From Triatoma infestans (lineage: Eukaryota; Arthropoda; Insecta; Hemiptera; Reduviidae), in assembly GCA_011037195.1 (NCBI GenBank), contig JAAEAF010002405.1:1-64000 (forward strand): DNA of 64,000 nt, in the 5' to 3' direction. This document shows, piece after piece, positions 33,560 to 43,189 of the stretch (positions are counted from its first letter, which is position 1; each line of letters starts with the position of its first letter). A model generated the notes under the pieces. That model was not told where the DNA came from. It saw only the letters and a program-made list of their open reading frames with translations, and did not search any database. The position numbers and the translations under genes are program-made.

Positions 33560-34020
33560 TATTAAAATAAATCATTATAGCCATTTTGTAGAAAATTCCA
33601 ATTAAAGTCCAAAATCAATTTCGTAAATTAACATTTCTGGTCAACTGATTTTTCTTGCAATATCCAATATCTAGCAATGCTTCTAATACATCTTTATACT
33701 CGTATTATACAAGTAGTATAAACATAAATTGCAGGATATCATTGCATAATTGTTATGCTACAAAACCACTCCAAAAAATAATCGAAGTGAAAAGCAGTTA
33801 GGTGTATAAATAGTGTACGAGGTTTTAAAAAAAATCGTTGGAAGTATTTTTGAGAAGATTGTGATAATCATAATAAACTTTTCAATAGTGAAAGAGCCTA
33901 CCGGTTGTTGCCAGAAACCTTCAGCTGGTGGTACCTAAACGGGATTCCAAATTTTATTTTTCTGCAAGTTTTCCTTTTTGAGATCTTTTGCTCACACACA
34001 CTGAGCTCACCACATATCGT
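33560..34020 (-). repeat. Diverged family X copy (minus strand)
   Basis: Words in plus order: TAAATCATTATAGCCATTTT, AACATTTCTGGTCAACTGAT, AAATCGTTGGAAGTATTTTT, CTGCAAGTTTTCCTTTTTGA and a CACACACACTGAGCTCACC word. The right end is cut by the LINE that begins near 34075. Confidence 0.45.
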
Positions 34021-34076
34021 TCGTTATGAACATTTTGTTCATAGTCAGAGGACTTTAAAAGCCTACTCGCGCTCTC

Positions 34077-34478
34077 ATGGTGTGTAAGAGGGTGGCGGGC
34101 GAGTCCTGGAGATGCCCTCCTCGCATTCTTATCTGGATGTACACCATGATGGTGATACCTATCATCACCTACGGCGCAGTAGCGTGGTATAGCAGAACAA
34201 TGTTCGAGAAGGTCAATAAGACTCTTGTCAAGGTACAGCGCCTTGCGTCCCTATGCACGACGGGAGCAATGAGGACGTGCCCTTCGGCCAGGATTGAGGT
34301 CATTCTCAATCTCACACCGCTCCATCTAGTGGTGGAAAGGGTGGCGAAGGAAGCCCTCCTCAGAATCACTAGGGAGGGTGCGGGCGGATATGGGCTAAGC
34401 TCTAGGGAGCGGACGTTTCCTTCTGTCGGCTTCCTCCCCTGGAATTTTCCTAGAGATAGTATGACTAAGATTTTATAG
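34077..34478 (+). pseudogene. LINE reverse transcriptase C-terminal part
   Basis: A 133-residue frame with SWRCPPRILIWMYTMMVIP, ITYGAVAWY and LVKVQRLASLCTTGAMRT, then NLTPLHLVVERVAKEALLRI. This is the post-palm region of R1-like reverse transcriptases, where the word QRLA..C.TGA.RT.P is conserved. The catalytic YADD box would lie upstream and is missing by truncation. The frame stops at 34476 and the downstream RNase H lies in another frame, so a frameshift separates them. Confidence 0.85.
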
Positions 34479-34553
34479 CTTTGTTAGGAATTTTTCTACG
34501 AAGCTAAGTACGAAAAGGGAGTGGAGCGTAGGATCCGCCCTGGCCAGTATTAG

Positions 34554-35030
34554 CAAGCCAGGTATACAGAAGGGTCTAAGACCCTCAAAGGAACCGGGGC
34601 AGAAGTGTTTGGGCCTAGAACCAAACACTCAGAACCCATGGGTAAGTTTCCTAGCATCTTCCAGGGAGAAACTCACGCTATTGGAAGGTGCATTCAAATG
34701 AACCTGGACAAAGGATATCGGAATCAGGGAATAGTTATCCTATCCGATAGTCAGGCGTCCATTAAAGCACTGAGTGCTCATATTATCAGTTCTAAAATGG
34801 TATGGGAATGCTTAGATAAGCTTAATGACCTATGCAAAAGAAATAAAGTTACCCTATATTGGGTGTCGGGAAATGTCGGCGTGGAAGGTAATGAGGTAGC
34901 CGATACACTGGTAAAAGAAGGCGCTGTATCTCCTCTCATTGGGCCGGAGCCCTTTTGTGGAGTCAGTGACCAAGTACTCTCAGAAGAAATCAAGAAGGAG
35001 GAGGTGGCGAAAAGAGGGGCTCGTCTCTGA
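34554..35030 (+). pseudogene. LINE RNase H domain with altered active site
   Basis: An open frame of 158 residues. E6 in YTEGSKT replaces the first catalytic aspartate, E39 (QGETHAI), D65 (LSDSQAS) and D117 (NEVADTL) are kept, and N107 (WVSGNVG) replaces the helper histidine of WVPGH. The word IGPEPFCG is shared with the frame at 1315. Two changed active-site positions make activity unlikely. After the stop at 35028 the homology goes on in other frames with LTGF/LTGYCRLRGHLRKL and the zinc word CTCGFCGEMEEKS (about 35195-35240). Confidence 0.85.
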
Positions 35031-35610
35031 AACACCATCCTGGGACTGAGACAGGCCAAGGTCTGTCTGGGTGGTTATAACCGGGAAGGTCGAAAGCCTG
35101 CATCAGTCTGAGAAAGAATAGGATCCGTATTCTTACGGGATTCCTTACGGGGTATTGCAGACTCAGGGGACACCTGAGGAAGCTTGACCTAAAAGATGAT
35201 TGCACATGCGGATTCTGTGGAGAGATGGAGGAAAAATCCGATACACCTCCTCACAGACTGAGATGCCGTCATTCAAAGAAGGTTAAGAAGATTTAATAGT
35301 CTGGGCCGTTACCAGTTAGTGGAGGAAGAAATACCTACCCTAGAACCTTCCAGGATTTTGGGACACCCTAGGGAGCTCAACCCTGGAGGGGGTGCTGTAG
35401 ATGAGCTAGCTCATTTTCGGCACCAGAAGGGAGTACAATAGACCAACAATGGCTGCAGTACAGAACCCTCAAGGAAAGAAAGAAAGAAAAAAACAAGACT
35501 TTATAATACTTATTTCAGTGAAAACTGCTCTTTGCAAATTTGACAGTGTCGTAATAGCTATAAAAAATACTTTTACTGTGCTCATATTACTTTAGTAATA
35601 CTTTAGTTTG

Positions 35611-35725
35611 GCATCAGAGATATTTTACTGTGATAGCCTCCTTTTTTTTTGTGGTCATCATTTGCCGTCTTTTTGTGAATGACTCCAAAAAGAAGGAGGC
35701 TATCGACGGAAAATATCTCTGATGC
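35611..35725. repeat. Foldback repeat with 39-bp arms
   Basis: GCATCAGAGATATTTTACTG... (35611-35650) pairs with ...GGAAAATATCTCTGATGC (35687-35725); the arms differ at only a few positions and share ATAGCCTCCTT. The spacer is about 36 bases. It looks like a small foldback element. A partial relative with CATGG..AAAATCTCTGATGC and the same 3' flank TTTCCAGCTCTGC lies at 57240-57310. Confidence 0.75.
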
Positions 35726-35991
35726 TTTCCAGCTCTGCTATAACCAACCACAACAACTTTTGTTTGGTTTTTTACAAGTAAGTAGATATAGTTAGTAGAA
35801 GTTTTTAATATTATATGAATATCGTTCTACCTTCGGATTTTTTAAGAGGACTAGAATACCTAAGTAAGTATGAATATCGTTTTACTTATATTAAATTTTA
35901 ATTCATGAACAATTCATTTTTTACTACTTTTATCAACACAACTAGTTTGATATATTCTGTATGTACTTTTCTTTTTTCAAATTCCAAGTTA

Positions 35992-36365
35992 TTATTCGGT
36001 TTGGAGCAAAAGTAATTGCGTTTTTTGCTTGGTTGAAATTTGTCTTTTAATATTGGAATTATTGGATTGGATTATCAACGTATGGTTACGTTACACATAA
36101 TTGTATTGCGCATTTTTGTTTATATATTTATTTATTTTTGTTAATGACTTATTACTTCCTGCTTATTTTATATTTTTATTTTAATCTCAGGAAAAATTGC
36201 AGATAAAAAGCAAATTCGAGCGATTTGGTTATTCGAATTCAAAACAGGTTGTCGATAAAGTAGCGGAGACGACTTGCAACGTTAACGTATTTGGTCCAGG
36301 AACTGCCAACGAACGTAGAATTTTTTGCCAAGAAGTCGAGAATTTTGAAATGAGAAGCTGAAGTT
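35992..36365 (+). mobile_element. Mariner transposon, 5' end only
   Basis: The left end reads TTCGGTTTGGAGCAAAAGTA followed by ATTGCGTTTTTTGC, a mariner inverted repeat. About 170 bp further on comes the start of a transposase frame (36196): IADKKQIRAIWLFEFKTGC, then, after a stop and frameshift, KVAETTCNVNVFGPGTANER, the first helix-turn-helix region of mariner transposases. The initiating ATG is changed to ATT. The catalytic region and right inverted repeat are missing, so this is a truncated relic. Confidence 0.82.
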
Positions 36366-36530
36366 GAAAAGGTATTGAACAATTAAATAGCATTGAACAT
36401 TAAAAAGGTAACCTAAATAGCATTAACACATTAAGTCTGAGATAACGAATAATAAATAGGATTATCACTATAGTATAGCCCTTTCTAGTTTATGAATTTT
36501 TTTTTTTAAAAAAAGGAAAATACTTTAACC

Positions 36531-36768
36531 AAGCTAAAAAATTAGTTGGCTGGGGCCAAAGAAGAAACTTTTTATTTTTTAAAAAGTTTATTGGAAGTTT
36601 CGGACACCTTTGGTGTCCTTCCTCAGGAACTACAAAACAAAAAGTATGTATATAAAGAAAATTGTATGATAAAATTAAAACATATAACAATTAAACAATA
36701 CAATTATTATACAAAACAATTAGGGTAGTTTCTTCTTTGGCCACAGCCAACTAATTTTTTAGCTTTGT
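36531..36768. repeat. Foldback with Penelope-type motif inside
   Basis: AAGCTAAAAAATTAGTTGGC and GGCCAAAGAAGAAACT (36531-36569) occur in reverse complement at 36728-36768 with one or two changes. Between them, on the minus strand, is CCTGAGGAA, then the stem GGACACC-AAA-GGTGTCC, then GAAACTT (36597-36626), the same motif-stem-GAAAC layout as at 7002 and 38326. It probably derives from two inverted terminal repeats of a Penelope-like element. Confidence 0.6.
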
Positions 36769-36830
36769 TTAATTAACAACGGCCAAACAAAAATATTGTT
36801 TAGGAAAATACTTTATAATTTAGAAATTTA

Positions 36831-37310
36831 TGGCTGTTTTTATTTTCCATTTTGCAGATAATAATTAGGTTATCAGATATAATAATTAGGCTATGTAGAT
36901 AATAATTAGGTAAATCAACATGTTTGATATATATACATTTTATAATGACTTGATATCAATAGTTAAGTAGAGATAATAATAACTAATTAATGGCTGTTTT
37001 TATTTTCCATTTTGTAGATAATAATTAGGTTATCAGATATAATAATTAGGCTATGTAGATAATAATTAGGTAAATCAACATGTTTGATATATATACATTT
37101 TATAATAACTTGATATCAATAGTTAAGTAGAGATAATAATAACTAATTAATGGCTGTTTTTATTTTCCATTTTGTAGATAATAATTAGGTTATCAGATAT
37201 AATAATTAGGCTATGTAGATAATAATTAGGTAAATCAACATGTTTGATATATATACATTTTATAATAACTTGATATCAATAGTTAAGTAGAGGTAATAAT
37301 AACTAATTAA
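36831..37310 (+). repeat. 160-bp tandem repeat, three copies
   Basis: Units start at 36831, 36991 and 37151 with TGGCTGTTTTTATTTTCCAT. They differ at only a few positions (for example GCAG/GTAG, ATGACTTG/ATAACTTG, AGAGATA/AGAGGTA). Inside each unit the word GATAATAATTAGG is itself repeated. No open frame. Confidence 0.95.
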
Positions 37311-37314
37311 CTTT

Positions 37315-37980
37315 CGAAATTAATTATAAACTTCCTTCTTTGTTGACAACGTCACCATCTCTGGCTAATAGTAGTATTTTCACTCTATTACAACATTATA
37401 AATAACTTTTGTTATGTTGTGAATAATCTTCAGAATTACTTTACGTGTAGTTTCTATACATGAGAATTGTTTCTACTTGTAAATTGAACATTTTGTTAAG
37501 ACACAAACAAAACACACATACACACACACACAAACACAACAGAAATCTAATTCTATTGACGACTGTAAGATGAAGAAAGGCAACATTTCTAACAACTATT
37601 CCCAATGACTTCAACAATTCATTGAACCACCATCTTCTTGTTTCGTCTCAGATTTCAATGTTTAATTCTAAGCTAATTCTTGCAATTGGAGAAATAATGT
37701 TCAATACGACCCCTTTCATAATTTAACACATTGGGTTTATGTTACTTTAGTAAAATGTTGATAGACTTAAATTTTATTGTAATTTAATCATTAAAAAATT
37801 AACTATTCAAATTTTATGGCTAGTAAATTTTCATTTATATAACATTTAAATTGTTTCCATGCAATAAAAATATACAGTCATTATTAAACCATTGGACTAA
37901 AAAAAAAAAAAACAAAAAAAAAAAATCTTTTGAATAAATGGATGTATTTATCAGTTATATTACTTTCTCTTACTGAATGA
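37315..37980. other. AT-rich spacer with short CA tract
   Basis: A CA-rich word (37500-37540) and A runs near 37900-37925 only. No gene recognised. Confidence 0.5.
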
Positions 37981-37981
37981 A

Positions 37982-38447
37982 AACAAGAATTGTTGGCTTA
38001 TGCGATGCGCTTTCAAGGTAAAAAACAAAAAAAGTAATTTGTATTGTTCTTTAATAGTAATTAACAAGTTCAATCGTTTGCAAGACAAATTTTATTTGCC
38101 TTCTTCGGAGTTAATACAACAAATAAAGAGAAAAATTATAATAATACACAAAACACACAACAAAACTCAAAGCGGCAAAATATATAGTTGCGATTACTGT
38201 GGGACTGCTAAGCTGTATATTACAACTTGATTACTAGACTTAGCATTCGCGCAAGTAATCGCACCTATGTATTTTGTTTTTTGTTTGTGCTATAATTTTT
38301 CTCATTATTTTTGTATTGTTCCTGAAGAAGGCAAACAAAGTTTGTCGAAACGTCGAACTTGTTAATTACTAATAAAAAACAATTACAAAATTACTTTTTT
38401 TGTTTTTTACCTTGAATTGATCGATAAGCCAACAAATTCTTGTTTCA
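37982..38447. mobile_element. Foldback element of two inverted Penelope-type repeats
   Basis: The left arm (37982-38147) and right arm (38283-38447) are reverse complements over about 165 bp with some differences: AAACAAGAATTGTTGGCTTA, CAAGGTAAAAAACAAAAAAA and TAGTAATTAACAAGTTC are matched in both. The right arm contains CCTGAAGAA, the stem GGCAAAC-AAA-GTTTGTC and GAAACGTCGAAC (38326-38358); the left arm has a decayed copy reversed. The spacer of about 135 bp is unrelated. A transcript would form a long hairpin. Confidence 0.8.
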
Positions 38448-38484
38448 TCTTACATCTAATGGCCAACCAAGAAATTCATCTGGT

Positions 38485-38580
38485 TTCTCTTACTGCTGTA
38501 AGAGAAACTATTGCGATCATGTCAAATATTCATGTTGCACGTGGAAATTAAACTGTTAAGAACCGGTGAGCCTGAGGAAA
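38485..38580 (+). repeat. Family X 5' end fragment
   Basis: TTTCTCTTACTGCTGTAAGAGAAA, split here as a 10-bp perfect palindrome around TGCT, is followed by CTATTGCGATCATGTCAAAT. Only the first hundred bases of X remain. Confidence 0.65.
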
Positions 38581-38589
38581 TTTTTTTTT

Positions 38590-39140
38590 TGTTTTATTGA
38601 AATTTCTGCTTTTCTATTTATTTTCATGCTCCACAAACAATACACGAAATAACTGTCAGACACAGTCTTATACAACTAAATGATCATAATAATAATATTA
38701 TCCAAGAATTACGAATAATCATAAAACGGCAATATAAAATGAAATGTAGAAAAATAGAAAGAAACTTTATTGGAATTACATGCATAATTAAACCTACCAG
38801 AAAATAACTTATTAACAACAATGACGTCATTACAAAAGAAAAGTTTAAATGAAAATATAAAGTAATGATATTATAAAATATATTTTTTGAACAACTTTAT
38901 ACTTAATTTTATTTCATTTTATTATTTTTTAATTTAATTTATTTTTTAAAACAATTATTATTATTTTTTTTTTAATAATATCTTCATTTAAAAATGGTCG
39001 TTTTTTTGTAATCTAGGTCTTAGATTAGAAAGGTATTTATTTCAGCGTAAAATGACTTAACTTTTTTAGGAAGAAATTGTATTTTCTTTTTTTTTGGTTG
39101 ATTTTTGTTATTATTTTCATTTACCGCATGGAGAATTATT
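38590..39140. other. AT-rich spacer, no gene recognised
   Basis: Low-complexity DNA with T runs. Nothing supported. Confidence 0.5.
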
Positions 39141-39149
39141 ATTATTTTT

Positions 39150-39560
39150 TCTGTGAGGAGGTACTAAGCCCTACGCTATCCAAAGCCCTACTGCGCCCAT
39201 ATAGCTACCCCAAGAAAAACAACAACAAACCAGGTCTAGAACATATATCCAGACCCGGGTCTAATCCTTCTAAGATTCACCGCAATCCGAACTAATTGGA
39301 CATTAACCTTAAAGGAAAATAATCTTAGCTCTTCCACAGACATCCTGTTCCGACCAAAGGCGCTGAACATAATTTCCACACAACCCAAGCAATCTGTCAA
39401 ATAAAATGGATCGGTGTTTCCTTCTCTGCCTCACAGACTCTACAAAACAGATCCGGGCATAAATCCCATTTCGTAGATGTGTCATCTTAAGCCACAATGT
39501 CCAGTAAGGGATCTATTCAGATGCCGAAGAGAGTTCCGTGAAAGGACACAATCCCACTAA
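39150..39560 (-). pseudogene. R1-like LINE C-terminal fragment
   Basis: On the minus strand: TGHCGLR, IYEMGFMPG, then C-V/L-C...EAEKETPIHF-type remains of the zinc motif (about 39400-39500), in the same order as LLTGHCRL...CRFC...ETPAH at 1315. Frameshifts separate the words. The GC-richer stretch continues to about 39150, probably as 3' UTR. Confidence 0.65.
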
Positions 39561-39794
39561 TAGCCCTCACCGCATGGAGAAAGATTTGTAGATATTTGAA
39601 TAGTGTTGATATTACAGTTTTTAGTTTTACATAAGTCTACAGTCATGACTGCAGTAAGAGGAAGTAAAATTAAGGAAAATGAAGATGCTTTCATTTAAGA
39701 TAGGATAATTTTTGTAATTTATATTAAAAGAAAATTCCTTTAAACGAAAGATTCTTCTCAACCGTTGTTAAATGACGGATGAGGATAGTGAGAT

Positions 39795-40080
39795 TCGGTC
39801 TTAAAAAACAAAAAACAAACTTATTTTTGCCAACGTTTCGAGAAATACAAAATCGCAAAACAAAAAACAGAAAGTAATCGAGAATGCAATATATAAATTA
39901 ATATATAATTTTTTTTTTTGTTTACTTTCATAAAAATAAGAAATTTTAACTTCAAAACATGACTCTTTATTATTTATTTTTGGAAAATAGGTAGGTGGGA
40001 ACACTGCAACACCACAGGGTATAGTAAACATATACACCACAGTGAACAGCGGTATATGTTATAACACTTGTAGTTACAGC
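39795..40080 (-). mobile_element. Penelope-type terminal repeat copy
   Basis: The minus strand carries a decayed CGAAACGTTGGCAA motif (39830-39842) and ends at GACCGAATCTC. The part near 39970-40030 (GGGAACACTGCAACACCACA) matches 40590-40640 and, inverted, 41690-41740. Confidence 0.6.
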
Positions 40081-40284
40081 AGGGTTATAACGGGACTAGC
40101 GGAAAGAAAGAATTAGTGGGATAATACAACGTCAGGGATTAGGAAATGAGGTTGTGATAAATAGACGAGAGATTGTTAATATCTGTCCTATAGTTAATAG
40201 AATTTTTCTGTTTTTTTATATGTAGCATTTCCAAAAAGTTGAGTTTTTCTATTATGAAAGATTCTTCTCGACCGATCTTATATG

Positions 40285-40690
40285 AAGGAAAAGAATTGTG
40301 AGATTCGGTCTTCTTAAAAAAATAAGAAAACTTAAATTCTTACCAACGTTTCGACACATATATTGGCTTTTTAAAGGCCTACAACATACAGATAAAACAG
40401 GTTCTATTTTGAAAGACAAAATCAAGATAAAAAATCAGAAAATAATAAAAAATAAAATTATTGATTAATTTATAAATTTTATGGTTTACTTACATAAAAC
40501 AAAAACAAAAAATAACTGTTAAATAATCTTCAAAACAAAACAAATTAAAAAACCTATGTATATATTTGGAAAATAAAAAGTTAGGAACACCTCAACACCA
40601 CAGAGAATAGTGAACAAATAAACTATAGTGAACAGCGGGCAGGTATAGTTATAACGGGACTAGTGGAGAGAGGGACCTATTTGGAAAACA
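40285..40690 (-). mobile_element. Penelope-type terminal repeat copy
   Basis: Same family as 39795-40080: GAGATTCGGTCTTCTT at the left, CCAACGTTTCGAC (40362-40374), and AACACCACAGAGAATAGTGA and CGGGCAGGTATAGTTATAAC at the right. The latter is the reverse complement of 41678-41705. Confidence 0.65.
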
Positions 40691-40816
40691 AGGGCAGGTG
40701 TTAAGAAATGAGGTTATGATAAATTGAAGAGAGATTGTTGGTATCTGTCCTCTAATTAATAGAATTTTTCTGTTTTTTATATATAGCGTTTCTAAAAAGT
40801 TTAGTTTTTCCTTATA

Positions 40817-41665
40817 CGTTCAGTTGCCAAAATACTGGTGTTAGAAAAATCAAAATCGTGTCTTTTTTCAGTATGGTGTTTAGTGAGTGCTGTTATGTTG
40901 TCAGAGCTAGGTTTGTTTTTTTTTTACAGCCATAGTCATGTTGGTATAACCTGTTCTTTAAATATTGTTTCGTTTAACCAATATAAGTGGCTGGTCATTG
41001 CTGGCAATTTATTTTATAAATAATATTGATTGTAGTTCTGTCGGGGAAGGGTCTTTTAATTTAGTGAAAAGTTTGTGAATTGTATTGGTTGTTATATGTG
41101 CTAGAATAATGTTATATGGTCTGAGGACTTTGAATATTTTTTCTGATAGGTTTCTTTATATAAGGAAAGGAAATATATTTCGGAATAGATGTGGCATTGG
41201 GATTCAAAGATAAAATTTGGTTATTATCCGAAATAATGGGCAAAATGTTTTCTATTGCGTTCAGTTGCCAAAATACTGGTGTTAGAAAATTCAAATTTGT
41301 ATCTTTTTTCAGTAAGCTATTTGGTGAGTGCTGTTATGTTTTCAGGGTTAGGTTTGTTTTTTCTACAGTCATAGTCAAGTTGGTATAATCTGTTCTTTAA
41401 ATATTATTTCCACTGACCTATGTATGTGGCTGTACATTCCTGGCAATTTATTTTATAAATAATATTTGATTGTAATTCTGTTGCGGTAGAGTCTTTTAAT
41501 GTAGTGAAAAGTTTCTAAATCGTTTTTGCTGTTTTATGTTCTAGATCTGACGATTTTGGATTTTTTTTTCCAGATAGGTTTCTTATATAAGGAAAGGAGA
41601 TATATTATTTCGGAAGAGAAGTGGAATTGGTATTCATAGATGAAATTTGGTTATATCCTGAATAC
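40817..41665 (-). pseudogene. Penelope GIY-YIG endonuclease, two tandem copies
   Basis: Two head-to-tail units (40817-41257 and 41258 to about 41665; period 441). On the minus strand each encodes the GIY-YIG core: IYKINCQECTATYIGQ in the upstream copy (about 41405-41460) and IYKINCQQ-stop-PATYIG in the other (about 40970-41020), followed by YLKNRLYQHDYDCKK-like sequence. Stops and lost residues disable both. The unit also includes the region after the nuclease (NTSILATER word). The strand and position next to the repeats at 39795 and 40285 fit a Penelope-like element whose 3' end faces left. Confidence 0.8.
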
Positions 41666-42010
41666 TCTTTCCACTAGTCCCGTTATAACTATACCTGCCC
41701 GCTGTTCACTATTCTCTGTGGTGTTGCAGTGTTCCCAACTACTTATTTTCCAAAAATAAAATGTGAAGAATCATGTTTTCAAGTTAAAATTTCTTATTTT
41801 TATGTAAGTGTAACAAAAAAAAATATGTTTAATTTAATCTATATATTGTATTCTCTATTACTTTCTGTTTTTGTTTTTCGATTTTGTCTTTCTAAAAGAA
41901 CCCTTTGTATTTTTATGTTCTAGGCCTTGATAAATACAAAATATTTGTCGAAACGTTGGCAAAAAAACTGTTATGTTTTTTATTTTTAATTTTTAAAAGA
42001 CCGAATCCAT
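41650..42010 (+). mobile_element. Penelope-type terminal repeat, inverted relative to 40285
   Basis: CCACTAGTCCCGTTATAACT and CCGCTGTTCACTATTCTCTG at the left are the reverse complement of 40610-40690. Near the right end lies CCTTGATAAATAC, AAAATATTTGTC and GAAACGTTGGC (41925-41960), then AAAGACCGAATCC. So the nuclease block is bracketed by inverted repeats. Confidence 0.7.
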
Positions 42011-42014
42011 CCTT

Positions 42015-43180
42015 CCTAAACAAAAGTTTAACCTTACAAAAATTTCCCATTAGCAGCAAATGATTGATAAAACCAGGTTGGAAAATAAAATTTTCAATCG
42101 CAAGTGTATCATAAGGATTGGCGCCAATCAGTGGTACTGGGTGAGAAAATACGTGGCAACTGGTAAAGAAGCAGAAGAAGAAGGTTTAGGAAGGCGAGCT
42201 GGAGTGCTTGGCACATTGGGAAAATAATAATAAGGTGTGGGCACCAGGAAGAAGGGCGGCTGTAGAGAGTATGGGGTGGCAAGAGGCAGTAACACTTATA
42301 GAATACTAAGATATAGGGTGCAAGGTTTCCTTCTCTACCACTGTTATATGGAGCAAAGGGCCTTCCAGTTCTTACACTACCACTGTTTCCCCACACTTTC
42401 TTTCTTACATACACGTATGTTTGTTTCTTTCACTAGTTTGCATCACTTATTTTCTAATTCTAAAACAAATAATTCATTATAAAACTAAAGATCTGAGATT
42501 TTATCCAGCATTACTGGCGCAACCATAGACTAAAGATCAATCACGCATCAGGATGTGTATTAAAAATGCCTTCTTCGATTTTTTTTTAAATTTATAACGC
42601 GTTGGGTATGGTATTGCCTTATACTAAATCCAACTATCTGGCCATGAATTTCCTCACTGAACCTTTTATTATAATAGACTTCTTAGATTTGAGACTTTAG
42701 AAATGCCATGACTGAATTTATATAGTTTGTGTGAAACTAAATATAATAGTTATTTATTTCGTAGCAATGTGAAGTTGGTAAGATAGACTTCTTTTGATCG
42801 CAGTGCTCTATACCGCTGAAAAAAAGAATGAATAGACACTCTTACATAATCAAATTCAGGTTTGCATAAATGAGCTGAAGCGAATATTTACACACAAACC
42901 AGTATATTGCATCAAATAAAAAAGTAACGCCGTCTGCCTGAATTCTATACAATGAATAGATCAAAACATCTTCAAAATATAATAACCAATATAATAATAT
43001 AGATTAAATAAGAACTAATGAATTAGAAAAAATATAATATGAAAGAAAAAATGCGGCATTTTAAAAGTGAAAAACAAACATGCTAAATGCGATAAATTAA
43101 ACTCATATATTTAAATTATTATTTATTTACAAAATTAGTATGGGCCAGCTCACTTATATCTTTGCGCATAGAGCTAATTG
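42015..43180. other. Gene-free stretch
   Basis: A GC-richer part at 42110-42380 gives overlapping frames of 81 to 101 residues on both strands without motifs. The rest is AT-rich. Confidence 0.4.
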
Positions 43181-43189
43181 AATGAAAAA

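Larger units (their letters stand above)
34075..35497 (+). mobile_element. 5'-truncated R1/LOA-like LINE
   Basis: A GC-richer block with the last part of a LINE ORF2: reverse transcriptase thumb region, RNase H domain and C-terminal zinc motif, then a 3' UTR that ends in GAAA units (35473-35495). It is the best preserved relative of the element at 1221-2157. Its left edge lies within a decayed family X copy, so it is younger than that repeat. Confidence 0.85.

Noticed and set aside
36831..37310. CRISPR-like array
   Set aside because: The repeats are directly adjacent 160-bp units with no variable spacers, in a eukaryotic sequence.
42109..42482. Overlapping frames of 101 (minus) and 81 (plus) residues in a GC-richer patch
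   Set aside because: Neither shows a known motif, and frames open on both strands point to base composition and not to a gene.
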